Shown: piece by piece, positions 41,203-50,114 of the stretch | Layout of the letters: each line of letters opens with the position of its first letter | Position numbering within the stretch: position 1 is the stretch's first letter | Origin: JBBSBL01 sp046330255 | GTDB taxonomy: Bacteria; Actinomycetota; Thermoleophilia; Solirubrobacterales; Solirubrobacteraceae | DNA: 64,000 bases | Direction of reading: 5' to 3' | Assembly (NCBI GenBank): GCA_046330255.1 | Contig: JAXLTC010000001.1 | Location: 744,001-808,000 of the forward strand | Program-made: the position numbers and the translations under genes | The notes under the pieces: model-generated | What the model was told of the DNA's origin: nothing | Databases searched by the model: none | The model's input: only the letters and a program-made list of their open reading frames with translations

Positions 41203-42687
41203 CTAGAAGCGCTCCGCGAGGCCCGCGCGCTCGAGCGGGTGCTCGCGGTAGGGCCCGGGCACCTCGCCGCACAGGCGCGGAGTCGGCATCAGCTTGCCCG
41301 GATTCGCGAGGCCATCCGGGTCGAACGCGCAGCGCAGCCGCGAGAACGCCTCTAGATCGGGCGCCGAGAACATCTTCGGCATGTGGCGGCGCTTGTCCAC
41401 GCCCACGCCGTGCTCGCCCGTGATCGAGCCGCCGTCCCGCAGGCAGGCGTCGAGGATCTCGGCCGCCAGCCGCTCCGCCCGCTCCGCCTCCCCCGCGCGC
41501 TCGCCGTCGTAGCAGACCAGCGGGTGCAGGTTGCCGTCGCCGGCGTGGAACACGTTCGCGACCCGCAGGCCGTGCTCCGCCGCCAGCGCCGCGATCTCGT
41601 CGAGCACGTCCGGAAGGCGGGTCCGGGGAACGACTCCGTCCTGCACGTAGTAGTTCGGGCTGACGCGCCCCATCGCGGGGAACGCGCCGCGGCGCACCTT
41701 CCACAGCAACTCGCGCTCGTGCCGGTCGGCGGCCACCCGGATGCCGGTGCAACCGTGGTCCTTGCAGCGCCGCCGCACCTCCGACAGGCGCTCCCCGCAC
41801 TCCTCGGCGGTGCCGTCCAGTTCGACCAGGAGCGCGGCGCCGGCGTCGAGCGGGTAGCCGGCGCCGACGAGCGGCTCGGCGGCGGCGATCGCGAACGCGT
41901 CCATCAGCTCTATCGCCCCCGGGACGACGCCCGCCGCGACGATCGCCGAGACGGCCTGCGCGGCCGCCCGCGTGGAGTCGAAGAAGGCGGCGACGGTCTC
42001 GACCGCCTCCGGCGCGGGCACCACGCGCAGCGTGATCCTGGTCGCCACGCCGAGCGTCCCCTCCGATCCGACGAACGCGCCGAGCAGGTCGTAGCCCGGG
42101 ACCTCCGGCGCGCTGCCTCCCAACTCGACGACGGTGCCGTCCGTCAGGACCACCTCGGCGCCGGCGACGTAGTTGGTGGTGAACCCGTACTTGAAGCAGT
42201 GGGCCCCGCCCGAGTTCTCGGCCACGTTGCCGCCGATCGAGCAGACGACCTGGCTCGAGGGGTCCGGGGGATAGAAGAGATGCGGCGCGACGGCATGGGA
42301 GACCGCGGCGTTGGTGACGCCGGGCTCCACCACGACGCGCCTGTCGTCGAGGTCGACCTCGAGGATCCGCCGCAACCGGGAGAGCACGAGCAGCACGCCG
42401 CTCTCGACCGGCAGCGCGCCGCCGGAGAGCCCGCTGCCCGCCCCGCGCGCGACCCAGGGCACCCTCAGCTCGTGGCAGAGGCGCACGACGGCGACGACCT
42501 CCGCGGCGGAGCCGGGCAGCACCGCCGCGCGCGGCATCGCGCGGTAGCGCTGCAGCCCGTCCGACTCGTAGGCGCGCAGCGCGTGCGGGTGGCAGACGAC
42601 GTGGTCGTCGCCACAGATCGCGCGCAGGCGTCCGGGCAGCTCGCCTCCGGGCCCGGTCACGGCCGTGCGCTGCGCTCCCGCGCTCAT
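41203..42687 (-). CDS. glcD: glycolate oxidase FAD subunit GlcD
   Basis: A 494-residue flavoprotein of the GlcD/lactate dehydrogenase family, oxidising glycolate (or a related 2-hydroxy acid such as lactate) to the 2-oxo acid. FAD domain: WVARGAGSGLSGGALPV, PPDPSSQVVCSIGGNVAENS and FVGSEGTLGVATRI; substrate domain: NVFHAGDGNLHPLVCYD and ITGEHGVGVDKRRHMP. First gene of glcDEF. ATG 42687 follows a TACGGT box by 6 bases. Glycolate is the best guess from the DEF layout. Confidence 0.92.
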   Translation of the reverse strand: MSAGAQRTAVTGPGGELPGRLRAICGDDHVVCHPHALRAYESDGLQRYRAMPRAAVLPGSAAEVVAVVRLCHELRVPWVARGAGSGLSGGALPVESGVLLVLSRLRRILEVDLDDRRVVVEPGVTNAAVSHAVAPHLFYPPDPSSQVVCSIGGNVAENSGGAHCFKYGFTTNYVAGAEVVLTDGTVVELGGSAPEVPGYDLLGAFVGSEGTLGVATRITLRVVPAPEAVETVAAFFDSTRAAAQAVSAIVAAGVVPGAIELMDAFAIAAAEPLVGAGYPLDAGAALLVELDGTAEECGERLSEVRRRCKDHGCTGIRVAADRHERELLWKVRRGAFPAMGRVSPNYYVQDGVVPRTRLPDVLDEIAALAAEHGLRVANVFHAGDGNLHPLVCYDGERAGEAERAERLAAEILDACLRDGGSITGEHGVGVDKRRHMPKMFSAPDLEAFSRLRCAFDPDGLANPGKLMPTPRLCGEVPGPYREHPLERAGLAERF

Positions 42688-42693
42688 GGGCGA

Positions 42694-42699
42694 ACCGTA
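42694..42699 (-). promoter_or_regulatory. -10 box TACGGT, leaderless promoter of glcDEF
   Basis: TACGGT, 6 bases, then ATG 42687 on the minus strand. The 78-base gap to the divergent SGNH gene holds both promoters. Confidence 0.5.
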
Positions 42700-42749
42700 C
42701 GCGAAGGTGGCGCAGGATTGGCACGGCGCGTCCGCCGCCCGCCTTCACG

Positions 42750-42755
42750 TACGCT
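42750..42755 (+). promoter_or_regulatory. -10 box TACGCT before the SGNH hydrolase gene
   Basis: TACGCT, 10 bases, then ATG 42766. Confidence 0.4.
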
Positions 42756-42765
42756 GCCGTTCCGG

Positions 42766-44574
42766 ATGAGCGCGCAGCGGCGCAGGATCGCACCCGCCTT
42801 CGCGGCTGTGGCGCTCCTGTCCCTGCTCGCGGCTCCGGCCGCCGCGCGAGCCGACTGCGCGGCGGCGCACGCGCCGCCCGGGCTGCGCTGGCGCGCCGCC
42901 TGGGCGACGGCGATGCAGGGCGCCTACCCGTGGGGAGTCGCGGTTGCGCAGCCGGCCGACCTGGGCGGCGCGCTCACGGGCGACGAGGCCCGCGATCAGA
43001 CGTTCCGCATGGTCGCGCGGCCCGATCCGCGCGGCGCCCTCCTGCGCCTGCGGCTCACCAACCGCTTCGGCGAGCGCCCGCTGACGATCGGTCCCGTGCG
43101 GATCGGGCGCACCGTCCACGCGCCGGACGGGACCCCGACGGCCGGCGTGACCGCGCAGCGACAGGTCACGTTCTGCGGGGGCGCCGCCACCGTGACGATC
43201 GCGCCCGGCGCGGACGCGGTGAGCGACCCGGTCGCCCGCCCGGCGCGGGCCGGCGCCTGGGCGGAACTCTCGACGAGCATCGCGGTGCCACCGCAGCCGT
43301 CGGCCGGCGGCGCGACCGGCCCGATCGACTGGCACGCGGCGGCCTACGTCACCTCGTTCCTGACACCGCCCGGCTCCGGCGACCGGACCGCGGACGAGCC
43401 CGGAGCGACGTTCACCGCGCGCACGACCTCGACGTTCCTGCTCGACGGGATCGCGGCCGCCGTGCCGCCGGGCGACGCGGGCGGCGCAACCGTCGCGCTC
43501 GGCGACTCGATCACCGACGGCGCGTTCGTGCCCGTGGACTCAGGGGAGCGCTGGGTCGATCTCGCCGCCCGCGAGCTCGCGGCGACCGCGGACGGGCCGG
43601 CGCTCGTCAACGCCGGGATCGGCGGAAACCACCTGCTCCCGCTGCCGGCGGACATGGTGGCGGACGAGTCGTTCGGCGGCCGCCAGGCGATTCGGCGGTT
43701 TGTCGACGACGTGCTGTCGCGCCCTGGGGTCACGCACCTGCTGGTGCTCGAGGGCATCAACGACCTTAGGCGGTGGGACGGTGACCCGATGGCGCGCGCC
43801 GCCGAGCTCGAGGCAGCGCTCGCGCAGGTCGTCGCCACCGGGCGCGCCCACGGTTTGAGGGTCGTGCTCGGCACGCTGCTCCCGTACGGCGGGGCGGGGG
43901 CCACAGCAGCCGGGGAGCGGACGCGCTCCGCGCTGAACGGCTGGATCAGGGCGAGCGCCGCCGCCGGGCGCTCTGACGGAGTGATCGACTTCGACGCCGC
44001 GATGCCGCAGACCGGGAGCGCCGACGGGATCCCGGCGATCGCCCCGGCCTACACGACCGACGGCCTCCACCCCAACGCGGCGGGCGCCCGCGCGATGGCC
44101 GCCGCGGTTGTGGCGCGCCGCTCGCTGCTCGCCGGGCCGGCGGTTGGCCCGGGCGGCGCGCCCGAGCGCTCGCGGAACCGGCCCGCGGCGCGCGCGCGGC
44201 CGCGGATCCGGTCCGTGCGCCTGGACCGCACCGGGCGCACGTTCGTGCTGCGGGTGGGCGTGAGCACCGCGGGCATCGTCGAAGTCCGGCTGTTGCGGGC
44301 CGTCCGCGGGCACCGCGTCGGGCGCACCTGCCGCACCGGGCGCCGCCGGCACGAGCGCGCCTGCACGGCATGGCGCACGGTCACCACGCTGCGCGCGCAC
44401 ACAGGGCGGGCGGGCCGCGTCATTGCGCTGCCGCGCCGCCTGCGCCCGGGGCGCTACCGCACGACGGCGACGCTGGTCGCGGGCCGCCGGCGATCGGCCG
44501 CGCGCGAGGTGGGGTTCACCGTCCGGGCGCCGCGGCGCGTGGGGCCCGGCCGCCCGGCCGCAGGTCGACCCTGA
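42766..44574 (+). CDS. secreted SGNH/GDSL hydrolase with C-terminal basic Ig-like domain
   Basis: A 602-residue exported esterase. Signal peptide about residues 1-28. The SGNH core shows block I GDSITDGAF, block II GIGGNH, block III EGINDLR and block V TDGLHPN, so Ser, Gly, Asn and the Asp-His pair are all present. A jelly-roll-like N-terminal domain precedes it. From about residue 475 there is a basic beta-rich domain with two cysteines (GRTCRTGRRRHERACTAW) ending in LPRRLRPGRYRTTATL, a module I have seen on other surface proteins of this order. Substrate likely a cell-wall or environmental polysaccharide ester. Confidence 0.85.
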   Translation: MSAQRRRIAPAFAAVALLSLLAAPAAARADCAAAHAPPGLRWRAAWATAMQGAYPWGVAVAQPADLGGALTGDEARDQTFRMVARPDPRGALLRLRLTNRFGERPLTIGPVRIGRTVHAPDGTPTAGVTAQRQVTFCGGAATVTIAPGADAVSDPVARPARAGAWAELSTSIAVPPQPSAGGATGPIDWHAAAYVTSFLTPPGSGDRTADEPGATFTARTTSTFLLDGIAAAVPPGDAGGATVALGDSITDGAFVPVDSGERWVDLAARELAATADGPALVNAGIGGNHLLPLPADMVADESFGGRQAIRRFVDDVLSRPGVTHLLVLEGINDLRRWDGDPMARAAELEAALAQVVATGRAHGLRVVLGTLLPYGGAGATAAGERTRSALNGWIRASAAAGRSDGVIDFDAAMPQTGSADGIPAIAPAYTTDGLHPNAAGARAMAAAVVARRSLLAGPAVGPGGAPERSRNRPAARARPRIRSVRLDRTGRTFVLRVGVSTAGIVEVRLLRAVRGHRVGRTCRTGRRRHERACTAWRTVTTLRAHTGRAGRVIALPRRLRPGRYRTTATLVAGRRRSAAREVGFTVRAPRRVGPGRPAAGRP

Positions 44575-44977
44575 CCGGCTGACCCGAGCGGATCCAGTAG
44601 CTGAGGTCCTCGGTCGCGGCGTCGTCGTACTTGGCCAGCAGCAGCGTCCGCGCTCGCTCGACCTCGGGGCCCGGGTCGAGCACGCGGGCGCGGCCGCGCA
44701 GGGCGACCTCGCCGATGCGCACCGACACGGCCGGGTCGCGCAGGACGTCCCGCACCCAGCCCGGCAGCGGCCCGGGCTCCGCCAGCGCGTAGAGCCGCCG
44801 ACCGTCGAGCGCGTACGGCAACTCGACGATCCGCAGCCGCCCGCTCACGCGCTCGGTGGTGGTCAGGTGGCACGCGGGCTCCCCGGCGAGCGCCGACCCG
44901 CCACCCGTGTCCGCGCTCAGGGCGTCGTCACGGCCGCCGGCCCGGCGGCGGTGCTGTTGCGCCCGATCAGGTCCCAC
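44516..44977 (-). CDS. nitroreductase/F420-dependent (deazaflavin) reductase family protein
   Basis: A 153-residue split-barrel protein. HLTTTERVSGRLRIVELPYA and the following LDGRRLYALAEPG, then WVRDVLRDPAVSVRIG and LRGRARVLDPGPEVERARTLL, match the deazaflavin-dependent nitroreductase family (PF04075-type), which uses F420H2. The only start before the conserved core is GTG 44977, so the gene would overlap the end of the sugar dehydrogenase gene by 61 bases; the first ~20 residues are poorly conserved in type. F420 use is inferred from family only. Confidence 0.78.
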   Translation of the reverse strand: MGPDRAQQHRRRAGGRDDALSADTGGGSALAGEPACHLTTTERVSGRLRIVELPYALDGRRLYALAEPGPLPGWVRDVLRDPAVSVRIGEVALRGRARVLDPGPEVERARTLLLAKYDDAATEDLSYWIRSGQPVRVDLRPGGRAPRAAAPGR

Positions 44978-47775
44978 GCACGCACGTAATAGCTGTAGGA
45001 GGTCCGGGAGGCAACGGTGGAGTCGGTGAAGGTGGTCGACGGGCCCTGCCAGGAGACCAGCCGCCCGGTCTGCCCGCCTCCGTCGCGGAACACCAGGTAG
45101 CCGAACGCGATCGGATCAGGGCTGGCGGTCCAGACGACCCGGACAGCGCCCGGGCCGAGCGACGCCGCCGTGGGCGACGAGGGAGGGGCGAGCGGCGTCT
45201 TCGGGGTCGTCACCGTCAGCGGCGCGTTGGCGACGCTCTGGCGACCCAGAAGGTCCCAGGCCTTGACGGTGTAGGTGTAGGTCGTCTCGGGCGCCACCGT
45301 CGAGTCGGTGAAGGTGGTGGACGGGCCCTGCCAGGAGACCAGCCGCCCGGACTGCCCGCCTCCGTCGCGGAAGACCAGGTAGCCGTAGGCCAGCGGGTCG
45401 GGACTGGCCCCCCAGGAGAGCGCCACCGAGTTCGAGCCGACGCTCGTCGTGCTCGCGGCGCCCGCCGGATCCAGCGGCACCGCGGGGCTGGATACGCTCG
45501 CGGGCGGCCCGAGCACTCCGTAGGAGTAGGACGGGCGCACCGTGTAGGTGTAGGAGACGCCGCGCTGGGCGGTCGCATCGATGTATCCCGGCTGCGCCTG
45601 GAAGGAGAGGAGCTGGTCGGTCTGGCCGCCGCCGCTTCGGTACACCATGTACCCGTCGAGCGAGATCTCGCGGTTCGGGTTCCACGCAAGCGCGACGCCG
45701 TTGGCGATGCGCGTCGCCGAGAGGCCGGTGGGCGCCGAGGGGTCGGCCGGGTAGAGCTCGATCGTCTTGGTGTCGCTGAGCCCGCCCGGGTCGGTCACGG
45801 TCAGCTGAAGCTCGAGGTGCGACGGGTACTCGTGGTCGGGTGCGGTGAACGTGCCGCTGCGCGTGCCGGTGAACGTCTGCACGAAGTGCGTGTGGCACTG
45901 GTTGGGATCGATGCTGGAGCAGTGGCGGAGGTTGAGCTGCCAGGTGAACGCCGAGTCCGGCAGGTTCGCGGTCTCGGCGTCGACCGCGCTCCCGGAGAAG
46001 GACACCTGGTCGCCGACCAGCCAGCGCAACGTCGCGGCGGGCGTGTCGATCTTGGCCGTGGGGGGCGTGTTCCCGATCTGGATCTGACGGGAGGTCGTGT
46101 CGCTGGCTCCGACTTGGTCGGTGACGCGCAGGCGCACCGTGTAGGTGCCGGCAGCCGCGTAGGTGTGCGAAGGCGTCGCGCTGGTGGAGTCACCGAACGT
46201 CCCGTCTCCGTCCAGGTCCCAGGAGTAGGTGAGCACGTCGGCCGCGTCGGGGTCGGTCGAGCCGCGCCCGTCGAAGTTGATCGTCGTCCCGGGCGAACCG
46301 GTCGTGCGATCGGCCTGGATCACCGCGGTCGGCGACTGGTTGCCCGCGGTGTAGCGCGCGCGGTGGATCTGCCCGTCGACGATGTCCGCCCACCACAGGT
46401 CGCCGCCCGGGCCGATCACGAGCTTGACCGGGAACACCTGCCCGGCGAAGCGGCTGAGGTTGTTGGGGTCGGGCAGGCCGTTCGCCCCGCGGCGCATCGT
46501 GTAGATGCACTGGCGGGTGTAGTCGGACCAGAAGAGCGCGCCGTCGTAGGAGGAGGGGTAGGGCCCGCCGGAGCCGGGCGCAAACGCGACCCCCGAGATC
46601 GAGTTGCCTCCGCCGGCGCACCCGTCGCCGGGCACCACACGGCTGTTCGAGTACTGGGCGAAGTACGGCTTGGTGTCAGTGCCCGCCGCGTAGAGGCTGT
46701 CGCAGAGCGATAGGTGCAACTGCTCCCAGGCGCTCTGGCGCTCGTTGCCCTCGAAACACGGCCAGCCGAAGTTCGGCGCGGCCGCCCCGGTCGGGTTCTG
46801 GATGCGGTCGATCTCGTCCGCGCGGTCCCAGCCGACCTCGCCGGCGAAGATCTCGCTCGTCCCGGGCCGGAACGTGAAGCGGAACGGGTTGCGGAATCCG
46901 TAGGCGACGATCCGCTTCGCGTTGTCGTCCGCGCCCGGCGTCGAGAAGAACGGGTTGCCGCTCAGCGGCGCGGCCGTGTCCGGATCCACGCGGATGATCG
47001 ATCCGTTCAGATCGGTCGGGTCGCCGAGCGTGCGCACGTCCTGCGAGCGCAACGACCCGCCCTGCGCGCCGGGGGGCGTCATCGAGCCGCCCACACCGCC
47101 CGGCGCGTCGCCGCACGGGTTGACCTGCGGCCAGCCGAACTGGCCGTAGTCGGGGGTCGCCTTGAAGCTGGCGCCGTCGCCCCCGCTCGCATACAGCTTC
47201 CCGTCGGGGCCGAACTGGATGTCGCCGATCGAGTGGCTCGGGTACTGCTGGCACCAGTCGTTCAGCAGCACCTGCTCGCCGACGGCCTGGTTGCCGCTGA
47301 GCGTCAGGCGCGAGAGGCGGCCGCTGACCACGCAGCCCTGGTCGTTGCCGCCCGGCGGGTCGGGGCAGGAGTCGTCGTCACTGTCGGGGCTCCCCCAGCG
47401 CGGTGCACTGCCGCCGATCGCCGCGTCGTAGGTGTAGAGGATGTACAGGTAGGGCCGCGCCGGGTACTGCGGGTCGAGCGCCATCCCCAGCAGCCCGCGG
47501 TCCCAGTAGTTGTTGACCTCGGTGCGCAGGTCGGCCACGACATCGGGCGTCGTGTCGCTGAACGAGTCGAAAACCTTGATGACGCCGCGCTTCTCGGCGA
47601 CGAACACCCGGCCATCCGGCGCGAAGGCGAAGTTGATGGGCTGGTTGAGCCCCTGGAACACCGTGACGTCGCGGAAGCCGCTCGGGAGCACGGACGCCGA
47701 CGCGGGCGCGCCGCCCGTTACCAGGCCTGCGAGGACCGCGCCCAGCGCGAGGTGTCTTCGGAACGAGCGCGACAT
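44917..47775 (-). CDS. secreted glucose/sorbosone dehydrogenase-like protein with PKD and FN3 domains
   Basis: A 952-residue exported protein. Signal peptide about residues 1-27. The PQQ-dependent sugar dehydrogenase beta-propeller spans about 28-470: FQGLNQPINFAFAPDGRVFV, VAEKRGVIKVFD, HSIGDIQFGPDGKLYASGGD, IVAYGFRNPFRFTF and EVGWDRADEIDRI. A PKD domain follows (NFDGRGSTDPDAADVLTYSW), then a second Ig-like region, then three FN3 repeats, of which the last two are nearly identical (YLVFRDGGGQ, RLVSWQGPSTTFTDSTVA). The role is probably surface oxidation or binding of sugars; actual PQQ use is not proven. Confidence 0.85.
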   Translation of the reverse strand: MSRSFRRHLALGAVLAGLVTGGAPASASVLPSGFRDVTVFQGLNQPINFAFAPDGRVFVAEKRGVIKVFDSFSDTTPDVVADLRTEVNNYWDRGLLGMALDPQYPARPYLYILYTYDAAIGGSAPRWGSPDSDDDSCPDPPGGNDQGCVVSGRLSRLTLSGNQAVGEQVLLNDWCQQYPSHSIGDIQFGPDGKLYASGGDGASFKATPDYGQFGWPQVNPCGDAPGGVGGSMTPPGAQGGSLRSQDVRTLGDPTDLNGSIIRVDPDTAAPLSGNPFFSTPGADDNAKRIVAYGFRNPFRFTFRPGTSEIFAGEVGWDRADEIDRIQNPTGAAAPNFGWPCFEGNERQSAWEQLHLSLCDSLYAAGTDTKPYFAQYSNSRVVPGDGCAGGGNSISGVAFAPGSGGPYPSSYDGALFWSDYTRQCIYTMRRGANGLPDPNNLSRFAGQVFPVKLVIGPGGDLWWADIVDGQIHRARYTAGNQSPTAVIQADRTTGSPGTTINFDGRGSTDPDAADVLTYSWDLDGDGTFGDSTSATPSHTYAAAGTYTVRLRVTDQVGASDTTSRQIQIGNTPPTAKIDTPAATLRWLVGDQVSFSGSAVDAETANLPDSAFTWQLNLRHCSSIDPNQCHTHFVQTFTGTRSGTFTAPDHEYPSHLELQLTVTDPGGLSDTKTIELYPADPSAPTGLSATRIANGVALAWNPNREISLDGYMVYRSGGGQTDQLLSFQAQPGYIDATAQRGVSYTYTVRPSYSYGVLGPPASVSSPAVPLDPAGAASTTSVGSNSVALSWGASPDPLAYGYLVFRDGGGQSGRLVSWQGPSTTFTDSTVAPETTYTYTVKAWDLLGRQSVANAPLTVTTPKTPLAPPSSPTAASLGPGAVRVVWTASPDPIAFGYLVFRDGGGQTGRLVSWQGPSTTFTDSTVASRTSYSYYVRAWDLIGRNSTAAGPAAVTTP
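45017..45410. repeat. duplicated FN3-coding segment
   Basis: About 110 bases at 45021-45130 recur at about 45303-45412 with few changes (for example GGACGGGCCCTGCCAGGAGA), so two consecutive FN3 modules of the sugar dehydrogenase gene are recent duplicates. Confidence 0.7.
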
Positions 47776-47879
47776 ACCACCAGCGACGACAGCCCCCCAG
47801 GTGCCGTCGATTCTCTCAGGTTCCTCGCAGTCGGCGATGGTCCTGCCCGACAGGAGCGGCGCAAATTCCGGCTTTGTCG

Positions 47880-49388
47880 TCAGCCTCGCCGCGGGATGCC
47901 CTGGCGGAAGCGGAAGAGGCCGTCCGGGTCGTAGCGGCGCTTGGTGGCGATCAGCCGCGGCAGGTTGCGGCCGTAGTAGGCGCGCTCCCAGCCCTCGAGC
48001 TCCGGGTCGATGTAGTTCTGGTAGGCCGCTCCCGAGACGTAGGGCCTCAGCGCGCGGTGCGCCCCGCGCAGCCAGCGCGCAGCGCCGCCCGCCTGTCCCG
48101 CGCCGGACCACGAGCTGAACCACTGGATCGAGTAGAGCTCGTCGCGGTGGACGAACGCCGTGGCGCTCGCCGGCACCCGATTGATCGCGCCCCCATAGGA
48201 GTCGAGGATCGCCGCGACGCCCGCGCCGAGCCCGCCGGCGCCCGCGACGGCGTGCACGAGCCGCTCGCGCCCGGCCGCCGGCAGCGGCCGGCGCACGTAG
48301 TCCGACTTCGCGGCGAACGCCTGGTGCGCGGGCCGAGCGCACGCGGCCACCGACTGGCCCAGGCATCCCGCCCAGCGCAGCTGCAGGCGCAGGTAGGAGT
48401 CGGACCCGACCGTGAGCGCGGGAGTGCCCACGCGCGTCAGCGGGCGGATCGTACGCCGCAGCGCCGCCGCGGAGCCGAAGAACTGGCCGAGCGCCGTGAT
48501 CGTCGCGCCGCCGCCACCGCCGCCGCCGGCGAGCGTGCACAGCGAGTAGAGCTGGTCGGGAGCGTGCGGCGCGAGCGCCTGCCACGCGGCGACCACCTCG
48601 GCCGCCTGCGCGAACGGCCAGCGCGCGAAGAAGAACGCAGCCGAGCGCGCGGGGTGCGCCCGGAAGCGGAACGCGGTGACGATCCCGAAGTTGCCGCCCC
48701 CGCCACCGCGGCAGGCCCAGAACAGGTCGGGGTGGCTGTCGCGGCTCGCGGTCAGCAGGCGCCCGTCGGCGGTGACGATCCGCAGCGCGACGATGCTGTC
48801 GCTGGTGGTTCCGAAGCGGCGTGCCGCGAGTCCCACGCCGCCGCCCAGCGCGAGCCCGCCGATCCCGACCGTCGGGCAGGAGCCGCCCGGGACCGTCACG
48901 CCCGAGCGGGCGAGCCCCGCATAGACGTCGATCAGCCGGGCGCCGGCGCCGACGACCGCGGTGCGCGACGCGCGGTCGTAGCGGACCGAGCGCAGGCGGC
49001 GCAGGTCGATCACCAGCCCACCGGGAACCGTCGAGTAGCCGGCGTAGGAATGCCCGCCGGAGCGCGCCACCATGCGGACGCCATAGCGCCGTGCCCAGCG
49101 GACGGCCGCCTGCACGTCGCTCTCGCGCTCGCACAGCAGCACCGCGAGCGGCGCCACGCCGTCGAAGCGCGCGTTGAAGACCCGCGCGGCGCTCGCGTAT
49201 CCGCGTGCGCCCCTCGCCAGCACCGTCCCGCGCACGGCCCGCGCGAGCGCACGCAGCCGCGGGTCCGCGGCGGCCGAGCCGCCCGTCGCTCCGGCGACCG
49301 CCTCCCATCCGGGCCCCAGGCCGGTCGCGGTCGCGAGCGCGACTCCGCCGGCCCGAGCGAGGAACGCGCGGCGGTCGAGCCCCTCCAT
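47880..49388 (-). CDS. Tat-exported FAD-dependent oxidase, berberine-bridge-like
   Basis: A 502-residue flavoprotein. It begins with a Tat-type signal (LDRRAFLARAGGVALATATG). The FAD domain carries both covalent-flavin residues of the berberine-bridge group: His in ARSGGHSYAGYS and Cys in GGSCPTVGIGGLALGGG. The BBE tail is present (YQNYIDPELEGWERAYYG, then RYDPDGLFRFRQGI). Such enzymes oxidise sugars or alkaloid-like alcohols using O2. ATG 49388 was chosen over the in-frame ATG at 49397 because a TAGCGT box lies 7 bases before it. Confidence 0.88.
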   Translation of the reverse strand: MEGLDRRAFLARAGGVALATATGLGPGWEAVAGATGGSAAADPRLRALARAVRGTVLARGARGYASAARVFNARFDGVAPLAVLLCERESDVQAAVRWARRYGVRMVARSGGHSYAGYSTVPGGLVIDLRRLRSVRYDRASRTAVVGAGARLIDVYAGLARSGVTVPGGSCPTVGIGGLALGGGVGLAARRFGTTSDSIVALRIVTADGRLLTASRDSHPDLFWACRGGGGGNFGIVTAFRFRAHPARSAAFFFARWPFAQAAEVVAAWQALAPHAPDQLYSLCTLAGGGGGGGATITALGQFFGSAAALRRTIRPLTRVGTPALTVGSDSYLRLQLRWAGCLGQSVAACARPAHQAFAAKSDYVRRPLPAAGRERLVHAVAGAGGLGAGVAAILDSYGGAINRVPASATAFVHRDELYSIQWFSSWSGAGQAGGAARWLRGAHRALRPYVSGAAYQNYIDPELEGWERAYYGRNLPRLIATKRRYDPDGLFRFRQGIPRRG

Positions 49389-49395
49389 GGCGCGC

Positions 49396-49401
49396 ACGCT
49401 A
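49396..49401 (-). promoter_or_regulatory. -10 box TAGCGT, leaderless promoter of the FAD oxidase gene
   Basis: TAGCGT, 7 bases, then ATG 49388 on the minus strand. The alternative ATG at 49397 falls within this hexamer. Confidence 0.5.
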
Positions 49402-49426
49402 CTGCGCGCGCGAGACGGCGCCGGCG

Positions 49427-50092
49427 TCAGCCCGTGACCAGGCCCGAGATCCCGAGGTAGGTGAAGTAGGCGCCGGCCGCAACGGTGATCACCGCCAGGA
49501 TCGCGGGCGCCCAGGCGAACACCCTGTCGCGCAGCCGCCCAAGGAACGGCTCGATCCGCTCGCCGGCGACCACGCGCGCGACCAGGATCGCCACCAGCGG
49601 CAGGATGTAGCAGAGGTTGAAGATCACCATCGCGGCGATCGCGACGGGCGTGCTGGGGTCGCGCTTGACGATCCCGGCGATCACGGCGAAGTACGGGAAC
49701 GCGGTCGGCAGGTCGACGGCCGTCATCCCGGCGCCGAGCGCGACCATCGAGCGCGGGTGGAGCGCCTTCTCCGGGATCTCCCGATTGGTGACCCGGTGCC
49801 GGTGGCGCCAGCCGATCGCGGCCGCCACGAAGGCGCCGACACCGATCGTGAGCGCCACTATCGAGTTGACGGTCGGCGAGAGCCCCTCGGTCGCGGTGCG
49901 CAGCAGGAAGCCGGGACCGAACAGCAGCAGCAGGCCACCGCCGAGGTACAGCACGAAGATCCCCGCGATGTAGCCGGCGAGGCGCCAGGCCGGGCGCTCG
50001 GTGGTGGCGATGAAGATCCCGACCGCGATCGTGATCGGGTTCAGCGAGTCGGCCAGGCCGAGGCCGATGACCAGGGGCAGCAGGTGGCTCAT
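49427..50092 (-). CDS. GAP/Sap-family membrane protein (LysE-like fold)
   Basis: A 221-residue protein with about six membrane helices. LPLVIGLGLADSLNPITIAV, FVLYLGGGLLLLFGPG, and MTAVDLPTAFPYFAVIAGIV match the GAP family (peptidoglycolipid-addressing protein, PF11139) related to LysE/CadD exporters. Known members in mycobacteria help export lipids. It sits on the minus strand between the FAD oxidase and the HerA-like gene, 22 bases after the latter. Confidence 0.82.
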   Translation of the reverse strand: MSHLLPLVIGLGLADSLNPITIAVGIFIATTERPAWRLAGYIAGIFVLYLGGGLLLLFGPGFLLRTATEGLSPTVNSIVALTIGVGAFVAAAIGWRHRHRVTNREIPEKALHPRSMVALGAGMTAVDLPTAFPYFAVIAGIVKRDPSTPVAIAAMVIFNLCYILPLVAILVARVVAGERIEPFLGRLRDRVFAWAPAILAVITVAAGAYFTYLGISGLVTG

Positions 50093-50114
50093 CGCGCTCG
50101 CGGCATGCCCGCGC

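Noticed and set aside
41383..42765. Upstream extension of the SGNH hydrolase frame
   Set aside because: It runs antisense through glcD. The ATG at 42766 begins a clear signal peptide and follows a -10-like box.
44917..49308. A 1463-codon minus-strand frame that would join the FAD oxidase region to the sugar dehydrogenase
   Set aside because: The upstream part is out of frame with the oxidase motifs. The signal peptide at 47775 marks the true start of the sugar dehydrogenase gene.
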